A DNA stretch of 64,000 nucleotides from Archegozetes longisetosus (taxonomy: Eukaryota; Arthropoda; Arachnida; Sarcoptiformes; Trhypochthoniidae). A program made the position numbers and the translations under genes. The stretch lies in the NCBI GenBank assembly GCA_018873245.2, contig JAEMBT020000005.1:5132001-5196000 (forward strand), written 5' to 3'. Numbering within the stretch: position 1 is the stretch's first letter; each line of letters begins with the position of its first letter. This document shows, piece after piece, positions 35,201 through 47,773 of the stretch. The notes under the pieces were generated by a model. It was not told the origin of the DNA. It was given only the letters and a program-made list of their open reading frames with translations, and ran no database searches.

Positions 35201-36944
35201 GAATGAAATCGAACCTGAAGTCCTGCTGGCACCCGCACGACGTCGTAGAGAAGCAGAAGATAGTATGTCGGATATAGTTTTAATGCATATGATCCCAGGA
35301 TTCGTAAAGTCCGGTGATTTCGATGACGAACAACTGCTGACTTCGTTAAGCCAGTCGCAGACAAAGATTCGTATTAATATCTATAATAACCCGAAACGAG
35401 TAATAACTGCTAATTGCGCTCGAGTTGTATCTACAAATAATTACGCGACCAATGGAGTAGTTCATATAATAGATCGAGTTATGCCAATGCCATCAAGTAC
35501 TATCGCAGATATGATTAATGCAGATCCAAGATTTAACATTTTGAGAAGACGTAAGTCAATATTTTAGATACCAGTTACTACTTAAGTAATAAATAGGATA
35601 TCAACCAAGTAGATGAAAGTTTAAGCTATTGCTTATTTTTGTTGTAGTTATAGCCAATACTGATTTGATGGAAATGTTGAACGACAATAGTCAACACATG
35701 ACTTTCTTTGCTCCAACTGATGACGCGTTTTCACGTCTCGATCAAGGATATCTAAACCGATTACTTGACGGTCAGGCATGTGTTGGAACCTTCTTGAGGA
35801 ACCACATGGTCTCGAGCGTTTTGTGCTCGTCTGCAATACCAGATTACGCTCAGATCAAAAACACACTCGACTTAATGCTTCCAATCAAGAGAGAAGAAGA
35901 AAAACTATATATCGACGGAATTCGCATTTTAGAAACTGATAAGTTAGGAACCAATGGAGTCATTCATGTGATCGATGGAGTCATGATTTCTGAAAAATCA
36001 CAGCCAGTTTCTAACTTTCTCGAAAAGCATCAAATGAAAGAATATCTTGATTTGATTAAAGATTCTGGACTATTATCCGAATGGGATTCCATGCAAAACG
36101 TCTCATTTTTCATTCCTTCAATCGAAGCATTCAGATCTCTATCAACCGAAAAAATTGAGGAAATAAGAAACAACTCGAAAGAAATGTTGGCGTATCACGT
36201 CGTGAGTCCTAAAAGTGAGTCTTGTTATTGGAATAACGATGAAATCTTAGAGTCAAAAGATGGCAACAAAATTAGAATAAATGTTTTCGGCGATATTCCT
36301 GGTTTCAACATAAGATCAGTTTCAACAGCTCAATGCGCCAGAATCATAGAGCCAAGTAGCGATATTTGCGATTCAAATATACACGTAGTCGATCGGTTCC
36401 TATTGCCATCAAAGGGTAGCTTAATAGAAACATTAGATTCTATGCAAAAGTTTACAGTTATTCGAAAGATATTGAACAAAAGCGGACTCGAACAAGAGCT
36501 ACAAACGGGAACTTTCACTCTATTAGCTCCAAGTGATGATACTTTCTACCACGATCTCTCAGAAAATGAACTGAATCTGTTGATTAATGATCCAGAAGAA
36601 GCTAAAGTATTTTCACGTTTGCATTTGCTACCAGAAGTGGTCTGCTGTTCAGGTAATAATTTCAATAAAATACTAGCTGATTGAATGAAATCTAAAATTA
36701 CTTTTATTTTGAAGGAGTCAATAATTCTCCGCTTTTCATAAGCTTGCAACAATTTCGCACTATTGGTGGTTTTCTGATTTCTGCTCATAAAACAATGAAT
36801 GGAAAAGTCAGGTTTGGACCAGCACGAGTTACTGATTGTGATCTCATGGCAAGTAATGGCGTGATTCATGTTATCAATAAGGTCCTGAAACCTCAACCTT
36901 TTATGACTGGACTTCAATTTCCAATGTTTGAAATGGGTTTTTAA
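32215..36944 (+). CDS. Secreted EMI + four-FAS1 protein (TGFBI/periostin/midline fasciclin type)
   Basis: Eight predicted exons: 32215-32333, 32646-32975, 33953-34141, 34717-34808, 34974-35143, 35202-35550, 35648-36652, 36715-36944. Phases agree and give about 827 residues. A signal peptide (MKFTILALLFISLILFFAHS) is followed by an Arg-rich and Glu-run linker. An EMI domain (about 150-243) opens GPNVC and closes VKYQCCHGF...GCTQ. Four FAS1 domains follow at roughly 248-385, 418-540, 545-680 and 685-820. The second starts with MTFFAPTDDAF, and three repeats end in the FAS1 H2-box ATNGVVHIIDRV, GTNGVIHVIDGV or SNGVIHVINKV. The family is secreted extracellular matrix and cell-adhesion protein. 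No C-terminal lipid-anchor signal is visible. The gene looks intact, and its second intron (about 1 kb) is the longest. Confidence 0.92.
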
Positions 36945-38242
36945 ATAATTTGAACAGATTTTTTTGTAAATAGTCTATAATTCAATAATTTATTTAACTT
37001 TATTTTATAAATGACCAAAATTCTCATCTTTGAAGCAATGGAACTGAAATAGACATTGATATATGAAATGCAATTTTATTTACGTTAACTTTCAAGGTAG
37101 TAATGTTGTTATCGAGAAATCATTTAGACTTTATTTATATTTGTATCTGTAGCGAATCTCAATCTTATTTGTATCTAATTTAATAAATAGTGAGTTTAGT
37201 CCTTATTTATAAATTGATTTGTAAATTATTTGTTGGAGTCCTCATTAATATAAATTTACAACATTAAAATCAGATCTCATACTATTAAAAATGAAAAATT
37301 GATTTATCACAGGTAGACTTTAGAAATTTGAATAAGCAATTACTAGAAAAGTTTCAGAAATACTACTGTTGAACAATTTTCGATATTTGTATCTCAAAAT
37401 GGAGAATTTGGATGACTACAGAAATTTGGTTCATTTTACAAAACGGAGAAGTGACACGTTTAGAAATCAGTTCTAAATCGACTGTAAGAGCAATGAGGAA
37501 AGGTACGTGATGTACTTAAAACAGCCAAATTGCTCTATCATCAGCATTTATTGAGGAGATAGTGAAGAATCCATTTTTCCGAAGACATCTCAAGAATGGA
37601 TATCTCGAACACTTTCTATGAATGGAAGTAGGCTAGCGCTGGTATTGTTAATTTGCAGTTAGAATGCTCCGTTCACCTTATTCGGCATGATACAACATAC
37701 TCTTTATATTTTACGAGTATACCATTGCAATTGATAGAATCCTCTTTAATAAAGGTAGAAAATGAGCAGTTAACGTTAATTAAGTTCGAGCAATGAGAAA
37801 GCCGAACTAAATCACAGTCCTAAAAAGCTACGAGGCACCGCAATCGAACACATCACTTGAACGAATTTAGATTTTATTAAAAAAAATAGTTATTGAGATT
37901 CCATTAAAAAAGTAGCACATCAGTAGTGAATGTCAAATTTAAAAATGAAGTTTTTAATTACTACTTCATCTTCGCTTAATGAACTGATGCTAATTACCAC
38001 TTATGGTATGATATCTGAAGGTCCTTGAGTGAATGATGGATTAAGGCCATGATTTTAACACAGGATGCTCATCTTGTAACATTAAGCGTGACGTCCCATC
38101 TTCTGTTGTGCCATGAAGATTGAGACGATTAATTCTTTATTATCTATTTCTCTGCTATCATGAATTGACTCGCTTCTGCTGCTAGATCTTTACATCGGGC
38201 AACTCCTAGTGTATGTGTAAAAAATCTTGTAGGAAAAGAGTA

Positions 38243-38590
38243 ATCCTTCGCGACCTAACCTATTCTCTCTTGGTTTATATCAGGTTTGTTTGGGTTACGA
38301 CTCGAGAAATCCAGGTTTATCAATTACGAGGCACTAAACCAAACAAAGACGGATATGTCGAGAACTATATGTGATGATTGATCAAGTGAGGTATCAAAAT
38401 ACTCAGTTCGATATCCCGAGTCCAGTGATATATCACTTGGCGGGATCAGCCACTCCTGTCAGGAGTTGGCTAGAAGTGGTCAAGTGTGGCATCAAAATGT
38501 TCAGCTTAACCAACTAAATCTAATGACGTATCACACTTGGGAATTGGGAGTTGAGAACCCCCTTAGACCCATTAGCCCGAATTGGCCCAC
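38243..38590. mobile_element. Half of a foldback element (single arm)
   Basis: The sequence from GCGACCTAACC to TTAGACCCATTAGCCCGAATT matches one arm of the 590-bp foldback at 53,584-54,173. Shared phrases include TCAGGTTTG, GGGTTACGACTCGAGA, TGATATATCACTTGG and GTATCAAAATRYTC. The other arm is missing, and the copy breaks at the palindrome centre. Confidence 0.65.
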
Positions 38591-38622
38591 AGAATATTTT
38601 CAAAATTTTTAGAAAAAGAATA

Positions 38623-38820
38623 ATGCAGGATCTTTGTCAGTATTTTGTTATAACTTTTTTGCCTAAAGCTACTGAAAAAATTCAATGTGGAAATTTATCA
38701 GTTAGAGAGCAGTTAGAAATTTTTAATAAAGTGAGATCTAAATTGAAAGGAGGTGCTCTAAAAATGTTAGAACAAGGTCTAAGTAAAAATCCTAATTTAA
38801 TCTCCTTTACGTCAGAATGA
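38623..38820 (+). CDS. Short ORF next to the foldback arm, unknown
   Basis: ATG to TGA encodes about 65 residues; the frame also stays open upstream through a possible CACAG acceptor at 38,592. The composition is protein-like (QYFVITFLPKATEKIQCG, then a Lys/Leu-rich helix SVREQLEIFNKVRSKLKGG). No family is recognised. It may be an exon remnant or part of a decayed mobile element. Confidence 0.25.
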   Translation: MQDLCQYFVITFLPKATEKIQCGNLSVREQLEIFNKVRSKLKGGALKMLEQGLSKNPNLISFTSE

Positions 38821-39658
38821 AATAGCAGTGAAATTAGATTTAAAACTTTTCTCGCGTCTTTAACTTCATCTGAGATGGAAAGATCTTTCTAGCGATACAA
38901 TAGCACTTTACACTTCATAGAAATCGGTCTAAGAATATAAATATTGAAGAACATAATTCAATTTAATGCCTTTTTTGTTTAAATAACAAATTTAATTTTT
39001 ACTGAGAAATGTTTGAAACCTGAATATGTATTAAATATGATTCATTGTTGCGTTGATTATTTTTTGATAAAAACTTGAGCAATTACTGTAAAGGTTTGTT
39101 TCTTTATTTCACGATTTATCTTATTTTTAACCTCTTTTGGGTTTCTCTGTATATGAGAAGCAGTTCAATATTCACCACTATTTTACAGTTAATGTTGTCT
39201 TGCTTTATTTTGAGCTTGAAATTAGCTGAGCTTCAGCTCAACGCAGTTAACAGCTGGCTTATGCTGGCTGAAGATCAATTATGGAATGCTATTCAAGTTG
39301 AATAGAATAGATTATATTCACTTGAAGTTATGCAAAGTTGACTCTTTCAATGCCTGATATCGAGAAGTAATCGAAAAAACGGTCATGCAACTCAATATTA
39401 AGTTATTTATTGATTTATATTATCAAGTTAATTCTTTCATGAAATGACAATAAAGGTTAGTTTGAGATAATTTCCAGGTTTTTAATATTTTGATTCTAAA
39501 TAGAAGTTAGAAATATAGTTTTCACAACTTGCGTGCTTTACAAGAAAGTGTTTTTGGCACGGACTAAAACGTGTCAAAAACTTTTCTATTATGAGTTTAC
39601 AATACTAAATCATTGATTGATGTCATATATTCATATTTGATTTGAGAGCATGAGTTTT

Positions 39659-39798
39659 GTACTATCACGGAAAATACTTTTCTACAGTTTTTGATAGAAT
39701 TAAGATATGTACTTAATATTAGTGAAATCTGTCCAGTATGGCTATAAAGTATATATTTTAACATAACTGCAGAAAAGTATTATCCGTAGTAGTATCAC
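39659..39798. repeat. 140-bp MITE
   Basis: GTACTATCACGGAAAATACT at the left is matched by the complement of 39,765-39,798 (AGTATTATCCGTAGTAGTAT), giving about 30-bp imperfect inverted ends. Confidence 0.5.
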
Positions 39799-40183
39799 TA
39801 TTTGTATGTCGACAATCCCTTAGAAGTAGACTGAAGCTATGAGCGCACGTGCACCTTCGATTCCTATTCTAGAATTTCTGCTGATTAGAGATAACTAGTT
39901 CTTGAATTTTTGATACTCTTGTGGTCAATACTCATTCAAAAATTAAACTTTTATTATCGAAAATTGGATTCAACTTTAATACTAGTATTTGTTTAGTCCA
40001 TGAATAATCAACTTATTAGACAACTTTTATCATAAGTGAATCGTTTACTTATTAAACTGTTAAACTTTCAAAATGAAGTGAATTACATGTTTAGGAACAT
40101 GCAAACATTTAAATGATATTTTTGTTGACGACCATCATATTAATTACTGAATTGCTATAAAAAAACAGTTCAAAGTGTGAACA

Positions 40184-41093
40184 ATGGATAAAAATGTAAG
40201 TTTTCAGCCAACAATCAATTTGTTTTGAATAATCCTTCAAATATTCTAATCATATGTTAAATTTGACGAAAAAGAAGGCAGAGCGTGAAGGCGAATATGA
40301 GCAGATTAAAAAAGAAGGCAACACTTTATCAAACACTTCGTGTACAAGTATTGGCAACATAGAGATCTGTGAAACAATAGAAATAAGTCCAATCGAAAGC
40401 GTGAGAAGAGATGTAAGCAGTGACTGTCTTTCAATCGATGTATGCAACCAAATGGTCAGTTCGGGTGGCAATCAGTTGTCATTACTTGGATTGGAGTCGA
40501 ACTCGCTCATTCAAACAGATTGTCATGTGAACAGTCAATCTAATAAGGAGAGGTCTGTTGTTTAGTTAAAGCTATCGCAGAAACTATACAGATGATACTA
40601 TAGGAACCAACAAATCTTCGTTAAGAGTTAAATGCTATAATAAAAACTCCTCTTTTTCAGTCCTAAAAATTAGCTCTAAATCGCTTTGAATTTGTGTCAA
40701 TTTGAACCTAAATAGTTGATGTGTATGACACAAATTACACTCAGCTTAATAGCTATTTTTAATGTTATTTGACTTTTTGATAGGAAAAGTTTTCTACACT
40801 GTATAACAAGTACTCCAACTGCAACCAAGAGGAATGAAAGTATAACTGATGTAAGTATTAGTTATTATAAAATCATTTCAAGTTGTATTAATCATGTCGT
40901 TTTGAATCAGTTCGACTTATCGAGCATCCTTTGCGGTTATAATGAAAGCGATTCTGAACTTTTATTCGAGAGACCGATATCTCGTTTACAATTTACTGAT
41001 GAATTCGTTCAAACAGTAGATGAAAATTTGACTAGTTCTTATAAATTTGATCAAACAATAGATGAACGGATAAACGATGAAATTAACAACTAA
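40184..41093 (+). CDS. Unknown four-exon gene
   Basis: Predicted exons: 40184-40195 (MDKN), about 40275-40552, 40784-40850 and 40911-41093, giving about 179 residues with matching phases. The borders at 40,552/40,784 and 40,850/40,911 are convincing; the first intron has a purine-rich acceptor, so the start may instead be ATG 40,254. The protein is hydrophilic, Ser/Asn/Glu-rich and probably disordered. It has no signal peptide, membrane helix or known motif. The C-terminal exon (FDLSSILCGYNESDSELLFE) is acidic. It converges with SDE2 190 bp away. I do not recognise it. Confidence 0.55.
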
Positions 41094-41282
41094 GTCATAT
41101 ACTAATATAACTATTTTCCAATAGAGCTTCTAATAAGTTTTATTTTAATGGTTTAGATCAAAATTATTTTGAGATCAAAGCTTAACATAACTTAATGTAA
41201 AATACATACGTTTATTATAGCTTTATGAAAGGTGTAAATATAAATATAATACACAAAATTCAAAATGTAATTAGTTGATATT

Positions 41283-42587
41283 TTATTTTCGTTTTGATGC
41301 AAATAAATTTTTAGGAATATCTTTAACGTCTAGACCTCTAATGGACCACAACCGTTTTGCTCTTTCCTGCAGAGTTCCGCCACATTTCAAGCCTAAAGCC
41401 ATGAGAGACCGTTTGAGTCGGTCTAAACCAAGGTTTTCCAATTGATCGACACTTTCATAGTCCATAAGATTCAGAGGTTCAACTATTACTTCTTCATTAC
41501 TAGCCTGCGACGAAGACTCAACTATTGATTGAGTCAAACACTCTTTATTGTTAGAGTCAGCGCTCAATGGAACTTCTTCTTGACAATCATTGACACTAAC
41601 AGTCGATTTATCATCACTTTTACCATTTTCCTCATGAATGGTTTCATTTTTTTCTATCAAAATCTGTGTCTCATTTACGGATTCGTTAACTTTCACATCA
41701 ATAGGCGAAGCTTCCACTCCATCAGTTATTTGATTATCACCTGAATTGTCAGTGACAGGTTCAATATCTTCTTCAACTTTTTTACTATCTTCTTCATCAT
41801 CTTCTTTTCTGCTTCTTCTTTACTTATGTCTTTATCATTAGATTCTTCTTCTGCCTCATCGCTATCGTCCTCGACTTCGTCAATTCCGAGCCAAAGCGAG
41901 TGTTTCTTCTTCTTCAACTTCTGATCAACCGATAGATCATCGTTTTTACGCTTAGCACCAGAAGAGCCTGAACTAGAACTTTGCTGTTGTTGAAGTCCGT
42001 ACTGAAGCGCTTCTTCAACAATATCTGGAATTTCACTTCTTTTTCTCTCGAACTCGATGTCATTGAACTCACACTTCGGTTGAGCTGCAAGTCTTTGCAG
42101 TTTCTCTTTGCGTTTTCGCTCTGACTCTTCCTTTCTTTGGGCCTGTTTTGCGATCCACTCTTTAATCCGTTTCTCTTCGTTGACATCTCGAAGACGTCTT
42201 CCGCTCAGATCACGACATGCCTCGCGATTAGTTGTCTTTTCGATCTGAGCCCCGATAGCTCTCAACATCGAACCAAAACCTCCTTTTCCTCCAACGAGTC
42301 CATAATTTAGTCGAAGATAGCAATCATTCCTCAACTCCTCAGCTCTTGTCAATTGTTTTCCGTTTAGAAATAGTTTGAAATGCCTGTCATTTATTTCCTG
42401 TATATTGAATTAAATTCAAATTTAAGTCAAATTAAGTAAAAGTTAATTCAATTACAATTCATTTTATGATTTATACCTCATTTGAAGCAATTTTTTGATG
42501 CAATCCTTCAATTGATTCGTTGTTTTCGATTAGAATTGATTTTGTTTTTCGTTCGATTGATGAATAATAGAATATATTTAATGACAT
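41283..42587 (-). CDS. SDE2: SDE2 homolog, reading frame interrupted once
   Basis: Exon 1 is 42587-42477 and exon 2 is 42397-41283. An N-terminal ubiquitin-like fold (about 74 residues) ends in GG just before KGGFGSMLRAIGAQIEKTT. That is the Sde2 processing site, where the ubiquitin-like part is cut off. The core then reads NREACRDLSGRRLRDVNEEK. The C-terminus carries the SAP-like LGLDRLKRSLMALGLKCGG motif. SDE2 acts in pre-mRNA splicing and in replication-stress control. The frame is lost between about 41,800 and 41,815 in a purine-rich stretch (GCAGAAAAGAAGATG); one extra A would restore an acidic linker leading into the C-terminal frame. Both halves are otherwise well conserved, so a sequencing or assembly error is more likely than a pseudogene. 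It diverges from MALSU1 about 500 bp away. Confidence 0.85.
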
Positions 42588-43086
42588 TTTGATTACTTGT
42601 TTAACTTAATTGAATTAAAAAGTGATTTATAACAATATATGAAATGTTGAAAAACGTCTGAAATTGTCAATAATACGACATATGTTTATATGGAGTATAT
42701 TGTCATCTCATATGTGTTTTAGTATGAATACTATTCATAGAAATAATGTTCTTTCATTACTTATTATTAAACGATCCCTTATTTCGTGAATACAAACTTT
42801 CAGTAACAAACGTGAGTTTTGGTAAATAAGAGATAAGTCTTTATATAAAATATAAATAAATTTAATATTACTATTGTTATAGTTTTATGAATACTATTAT
42901 CACAAGATAATTCAATTATTGTTTAACTTAATGATAAATGTTTTAATGACTTATATCTGAAGACATAATAAGATTTTCGCTAAAATAAATAATTTTGGAC
43001 TTTTATTAACTGAGGAATAGACAAAACTTGTAATAAAGTTACCGTTAATTGTGTTGAGATTTAGGTTGAAGTCAAACTTAACAAAA

Positions 43087-44112
43087 ATGTACTATTTCAT
43101 GAACTTGTTGTCTCGAAGACTGTTCACAAGTTTTGGATCAAATTATTTGAAGGCAAGTAATAGTTACTCACAATTAGTATTAAGTCAATTGTTAATCAAA
43201 TCAAAGATAAATGGCAACAACTTTTTTACCAATAATTGTATTAATAATAATGCGATTGAATTGAGTGTTAAAAGTGGAAAACTTTCAAATTTGTCGCTCT
43301 ATCAATTGATGATTAAGCGAAATCTATCGAAAACTTCGGAAAATATTTCATCAGAAACTAATGATGAAAAGACTAATGATTTGTCAAATAACAAGCCGAC
43401 TGACAGGCAAGACTTGAAAAAGTCTTTCGGAACTAAATTTAAACCTTTTCATGACAAAGACTCAGAGGTTATTCTCGACGTAAGTGAAGAACTGATGAGT
43501 CAAGAAGTGAAAGAAGAAATCGACGAACAAGTGGCTGAAGAAGTAGAGGAAGAGTTTTATTTATATCAGGACAAGAAGAGAAAACGTTTCGATCAGTTGG
43601 ATCTGAAGAGAGGAATAACTGGTGTTTTTGATATCGAAGAATTGGTCCAGTTGTTAAGAGATGAAAATATGAGAGACATCGCTGTTATTCGAGTGCCCAA
43701 AGAGTTAAGATATTGTGATTATTTAGTGTTGGCCAATGCGACCTCTTTGAGACATATGAAAGTATATTGAAGTCGTTATTAACTTTTAATTCATTTCTAA
43801 TCTATTTCATTATTTATTCAATTTCAGGCTATTGTTGAGTTCATTAAAAAAGTTTATAAAGCAAAAAAGTATAGAAAAGACCCTTTTCTTGAATTTGGTG
43901 GCGATAATTGTAACGATTGGAAAGTTGTTGACATGAAGAACATTGTTCTTCATCTGTTTATGAAAGAAACTCGTGACTACTATGACATTGAAACTCTTTG
44001 GACAGTAGGGGAAAAATATGACGACAAAACTCAAAGACCAGAAACTGATAATGTGGTCGATATTATGGAAAAACATATTAAGTTTTTGCAAGAGATTAAA
44101 CCTTCATTTTAG
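43087..44112 (+). CDS. MALSU1: Mitochondrial ribosome-silencing factor (RsfS/MALSU1)
   Basis: Exons 43087-43761 and 43828-44112 give about 319 residues. I chose ATG 43,087 because it opens MYYFMNLLSRRLFTSFGSN, a basic, Ser-rich mitochondrial targeting sequence. A long low-complexity region with an acidic run precedes the RsfS/DUF143 domain (about 195-315), which has the signature W-x-VVDMKNIVLHLFMKETRDYY followed by ETLW. The family binds the large ribosomal subunit (uL14) and helps its assembly or keeps subunits apart. The gene looks intact. The next gene starts about 25 bp after its stop, and an AATAAA near 44,192 falls inside that gene's first intron. Confidence 0.9.
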
Positions 44113-44137
44113 TTGACCAATTAAATGATTGAAAATA

Positions 44138-46208
44138 ATGTTCTTAAAAGTAGTAGTGTTTAAAATTATGTGTAATTCGTGTAAATTCATAAATAAATTG
44201 TTGTAAATTTTTCTCAAACAATCATTTGTTTCTCAGGTTTATCTAGTTTTGGTTGTAATCAATTTGATTAGTTGTCGGACATCAAAACCTAACTTTGTTT
44301 TACTGATTGCTGATGATTTGGGTATCGGTGACGTCAGTTCGTTCGGCAATACATCACTGATGACACCAAACATCGATCGCATAGCAAAAGAAGGGGTTCT
44401 ATTGAGTCATCACATCGCAGCCGCTTCTGTTTGTACTCCAAGTAGAAGTGCTTTCCTAACTTCTAGGCAAGCAAACAGTTATTCAATTTAGTTCTTATCG
44501 AAAATAATTCATTTAATCTTAAGTTCAGAATATGCTCTAAGTACAAGAATCTCTTTCAATATTCAATTGTGACTAACTTTAATTTGCAATTTATTAACTA
44601 CTTTTGAATTAAAAAATAAGGGACTTTAATTAACTTTAATAATTGGCAAAATTGTTGGCAGGTATCCGATACGCTCAGGTATGACATCCGCTAGTAGAAA
44701 TCGAGTCTTCTTTTTTGTCGCTTCAAAAGGAGGTCTGCCGAGTAATGAAACTACATTTGCCAAAGCACTCAAAAATGACAACTATTCCACTGCTTTGATC
44801 GGAAAATGGCATTTGGGTAATGACTGCGAAGTGAAAGGAGATGGTTGCCATCACCCTCTAAACCATGGATTCGATTACTTTTATGGCATTCCTTTAACTA
44901 ATTTAAAAGATTTTGGTAATGACGGTGAAAGTGTTATTCTCTCGTATTATCCACACATGTACTCAATATTATCAACAATATCAGCAATTGGTTTAACGTT
45001 AGCATTCCTGTTATACTCCAAAAAATACAGAAAACTTTCATACTTTTTGGCGTTCTTATTCATCATAATTCCTGGGGGTCTAGTTGCATTTCAAAAGAGT
45101 ATTAAAATAATTAATAGTGTGCTTATGCGCAACAATCAAGTGATTGAACAGCCTATAAAACTAGAAGGGATTACAGACAGACTCGTTAGTGAAGCTTCAA
45201 ACTTCATTACTAGCCAAGTATCTGATGGTAAACCATTTCTATTAGTGCTGAACTTCATTAAAGTTCATACGGGTACCAATTTATCTAATCTTATATTAGA
45301 AGTGGTTTTGAACTTTTCTCAAATTTTAATCCTAATTTTCAGCCCATTTTCCTTCGAATCGATTCAAAGGCAAAAGTAAATTCGGTAAATATGGCGACTG
45401 TGTTATGGAAATGGATTACGGCGTTGGAAAGATACTTGATCTGTTGGAACAAATCAATGTCAAAAACAATACTTTTGTTTACTTTAGTAGTGATAATGGC
45501 GGGCATTTAGAAGAAGTAGGTCCTCACGGAGAACCAGAAGGAGGTTCTAATGGTATCTTCAAAGGTGGTAAAGGACATGGAGCTATGGAGGGAGGGATAC
45601 GAATGCCAACTGTAGCCATGTGGCCAAATGTGATACCTTCTAGTTCTGTGATTTCGGTGGTCACGAGTCAAATGGACATCTTTGCGACTATTCATGAGAT
45701 CGTCAATATTTCAATACCCAGCGATCGTGTGATTGATGGCAAAAGTATTTTGCCATTACTGACAGGTTCCAGCAAAACAAGTCCTCATGATTTCCTTTTT
45801 CATTATTGTGGGACTTACTTGCACGGAGTTAGATATATTGAAGATTCAGATCATGTCTGGAAATTTTATTTTTATACACCTAAGTATAAAGCTGGACAAT
45901 ATAAGTGTCAATTTGTTTGTATGTGTTTTGGTGACTATGTTGTCAAACACGATCCTCCACTTCTGTTCAATATAGCTGAAGACCCAGCTGAAGATAACTT
46001 AATTGATGTGAATTCTAGTCCTAGATATCAGAAAATTTATCAGAAAGTAATGAAAGCCGTTAATTCCCATAGAAATTCATTAGAATCAGTTACCTCTCAG
46101 TTCGGGTTCAGGAATACAATTTGGAGGCCATGGCTTCAGCCCTGCTGTAATTTCCCATTTTGTAACTGTCAAGAAAAGACAAATAGTATTAATAACAATA
46201 AGTACTGA
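44138..46208 (+). CDS. Steryl-sulfatase-type arylsulfatase (membrane-anchored)
   Basis: Predicted exons: 44138-44149, 44237-44466, 44662-45272, 45343-46208, giving about 572 residues (human STS 583). A hydrophobic leader ([13 protein letters not shown]) is followed by metal-binding [11 protein letters not shown]. The sulfatase signature is [13 protein letters not shown], whose Cys (about 70) becomes formylglycine. Further conserved parts are [40 protein letters not shown], the EFLFHYC-like [15 protein letters not shown], and the end WRPWLQPCC. Two membrane helices ([36 protein letters not shown]) sit where STS has its membrane hairpin. It would hydrolyse sulfate esters, likely of steroids, in the ER or secretory pathway. 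Intron 2 begins with GC (AG|GCAAGC), not GT. The 4-residue first exon is the least certain part. Confidence 0.9.
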
Positions 46209-47728
46209 TTCTAAGATAGTTCTACTCGTACTTAATTATAAAGTTATTTATATTTTATTATAACATTAGTTTTTGTATCAAATATGCATAATCTCAAATG
46301 AGGAACTATATCACTTCTTAAATCTTGTCAATAGCTTTTATATATTCGGAAAAATATTTATAAATTGTCGAATATTGCAATCAATATTTATTAGTACCGG
46401 AATTTCAGTACATTAAATGAATAATTTAAATTATACTATGCAACACAACTTTTACATGAAAACAATCCTGATATTAACATTATAAGTGAGCCTGACAATT
46501 AACTTTCAGTTTTGATGTCATCAAATTATATTCTGTTCATTAATTAATAGAAAAGTTAGACACAAATTGCATGCTTTATATTTATACTTTAATAAGTCTT
46601 ATTCACAATTCGACATCTGATGATCCAAATGACATTCGTACGACTTCATCTTCTACATTTTCTTCCTCATTGAAGTGATAGTTCGAGGTGAAGTCTTCCA
46701 TCTATTCTTAAGAATAATAGCATGTGCTTGAGTTCTATCAATTTTATTCTTATTCTGTGGTACCTATCAGTTGGTGTCGAGCCATAAGTTTTTATAAGCT
46801 GCACTCATTGGTGGAAATGAGAACTCATAGTTAAAGCTTCACAATAATATATTGTTTCGGTTTTATTTGAAAGAAATATTTAGATGTCCGTTCGGTTCTA
46901 ACTAGTGGTGTTCACTTCCCAATTATGTGAGCCAAAACTACTCCAATGTTTTTATCACACCTCAAAATTTTGCTCAGAATTGTTAAAAAAAAGTATATAC
47001 AAGGTAGGGCGTCTGTAATAGTTGGAGCGTCTGAGCTTCTGACGTATGGCCGTGAGATGCTGTCTCTGGTGGATTTTCAAATTTAAGTTTGGTAGCATCT
47101 CAAAAGTGAAACGACTTTTTATAACACATTTGATTGATGCGTCTGTGCATGCTTTCATTGGTTCAACGCATCTAAACATGCGATACCTAGTAGTATATTA
47201 AGATATAGTGCAGCGGCATTGATGGCACCTGTGAATCTCGCTTTTAGTTACGCCCAGGATTTTAGTTTAATTTTATTTACTCAAAAGCTCAGACCTATAA
47301 CAATCAATTGTTATGCTATCACTATGCTGTACTAGCATTATAAAAGTGACAGCAAACACATTCCTCTGGGAAACGCTCCGTCAAGAATTAGTAGCGCCCG
47401 TACATGATAGGTGGTCACGATAAACTCTTAAACGACGATAGTGTAAGTATACATTAAATTGTGTAAAGATCGGCAAATGTAACTTGCTGTTGCAACTAAA
47501 ACTAGTGTTGGGTTGACATTTGTACACATAAAGGCTACGACTAACATTGTTTACCGTGTTTTAGTGCTAAAGCGGTATAGCTCAGCGTGGTCTTTGACTG
47601 AATAATGGATTGTGAAGTGTTATAATATGAGCGAAAGATCAAAAGAATGCCGAAACTAACACTCAGATGTTGCAGAGGATGACCATCAATGCTTCACTCT
47701 CGTAGCGTTGACCAGACTGTTGAGCCTC

Positions 47729-47773
47729 ATCAGGTCAGAACGGTCAATGGCAAGCTCAGCGTTCTGACCTGAT
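47729..47773. repeat. Perfect 14-bp-stem hairpin
   Basis: ATCAGGTCAGAACG at 47,729-47,742 is the exact complement of CGTTCTGACCTGAT at 47,760-47,773, with a 17-base loop. No terminator or element end could be linked to it. Confidence 0.6.

Larger units (their letters stand above)
36945..40183. other. Intergenic, repeat-bearing
   Basis: No complete gene. It contains one arm of a foldback element (38,243-38,590), an adjoining short frame, and a small MITE (39,659-39,798). A hairpin GTTTTTGGCACG/CGTGTCAAAAAC lies near 39,550. Confidence 0.5.

Noticed and set aside
39075..39305. 76-codon hydrophobic ORF
   Set aside because: Leu/Phe-rich composition fits AT-rich chance sequence; no start context, partner exon or family.
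41801..41825. 20-nt micro-intron to explain the SDE2 frame change
   Set aside because: Far shorter than any workable intron; a one-base loss in the A run is simpler.
45507..45695. Minus ORF opposite the sulfatase exon
   Set aside because: Antisense shadow of a conserved coding exon.
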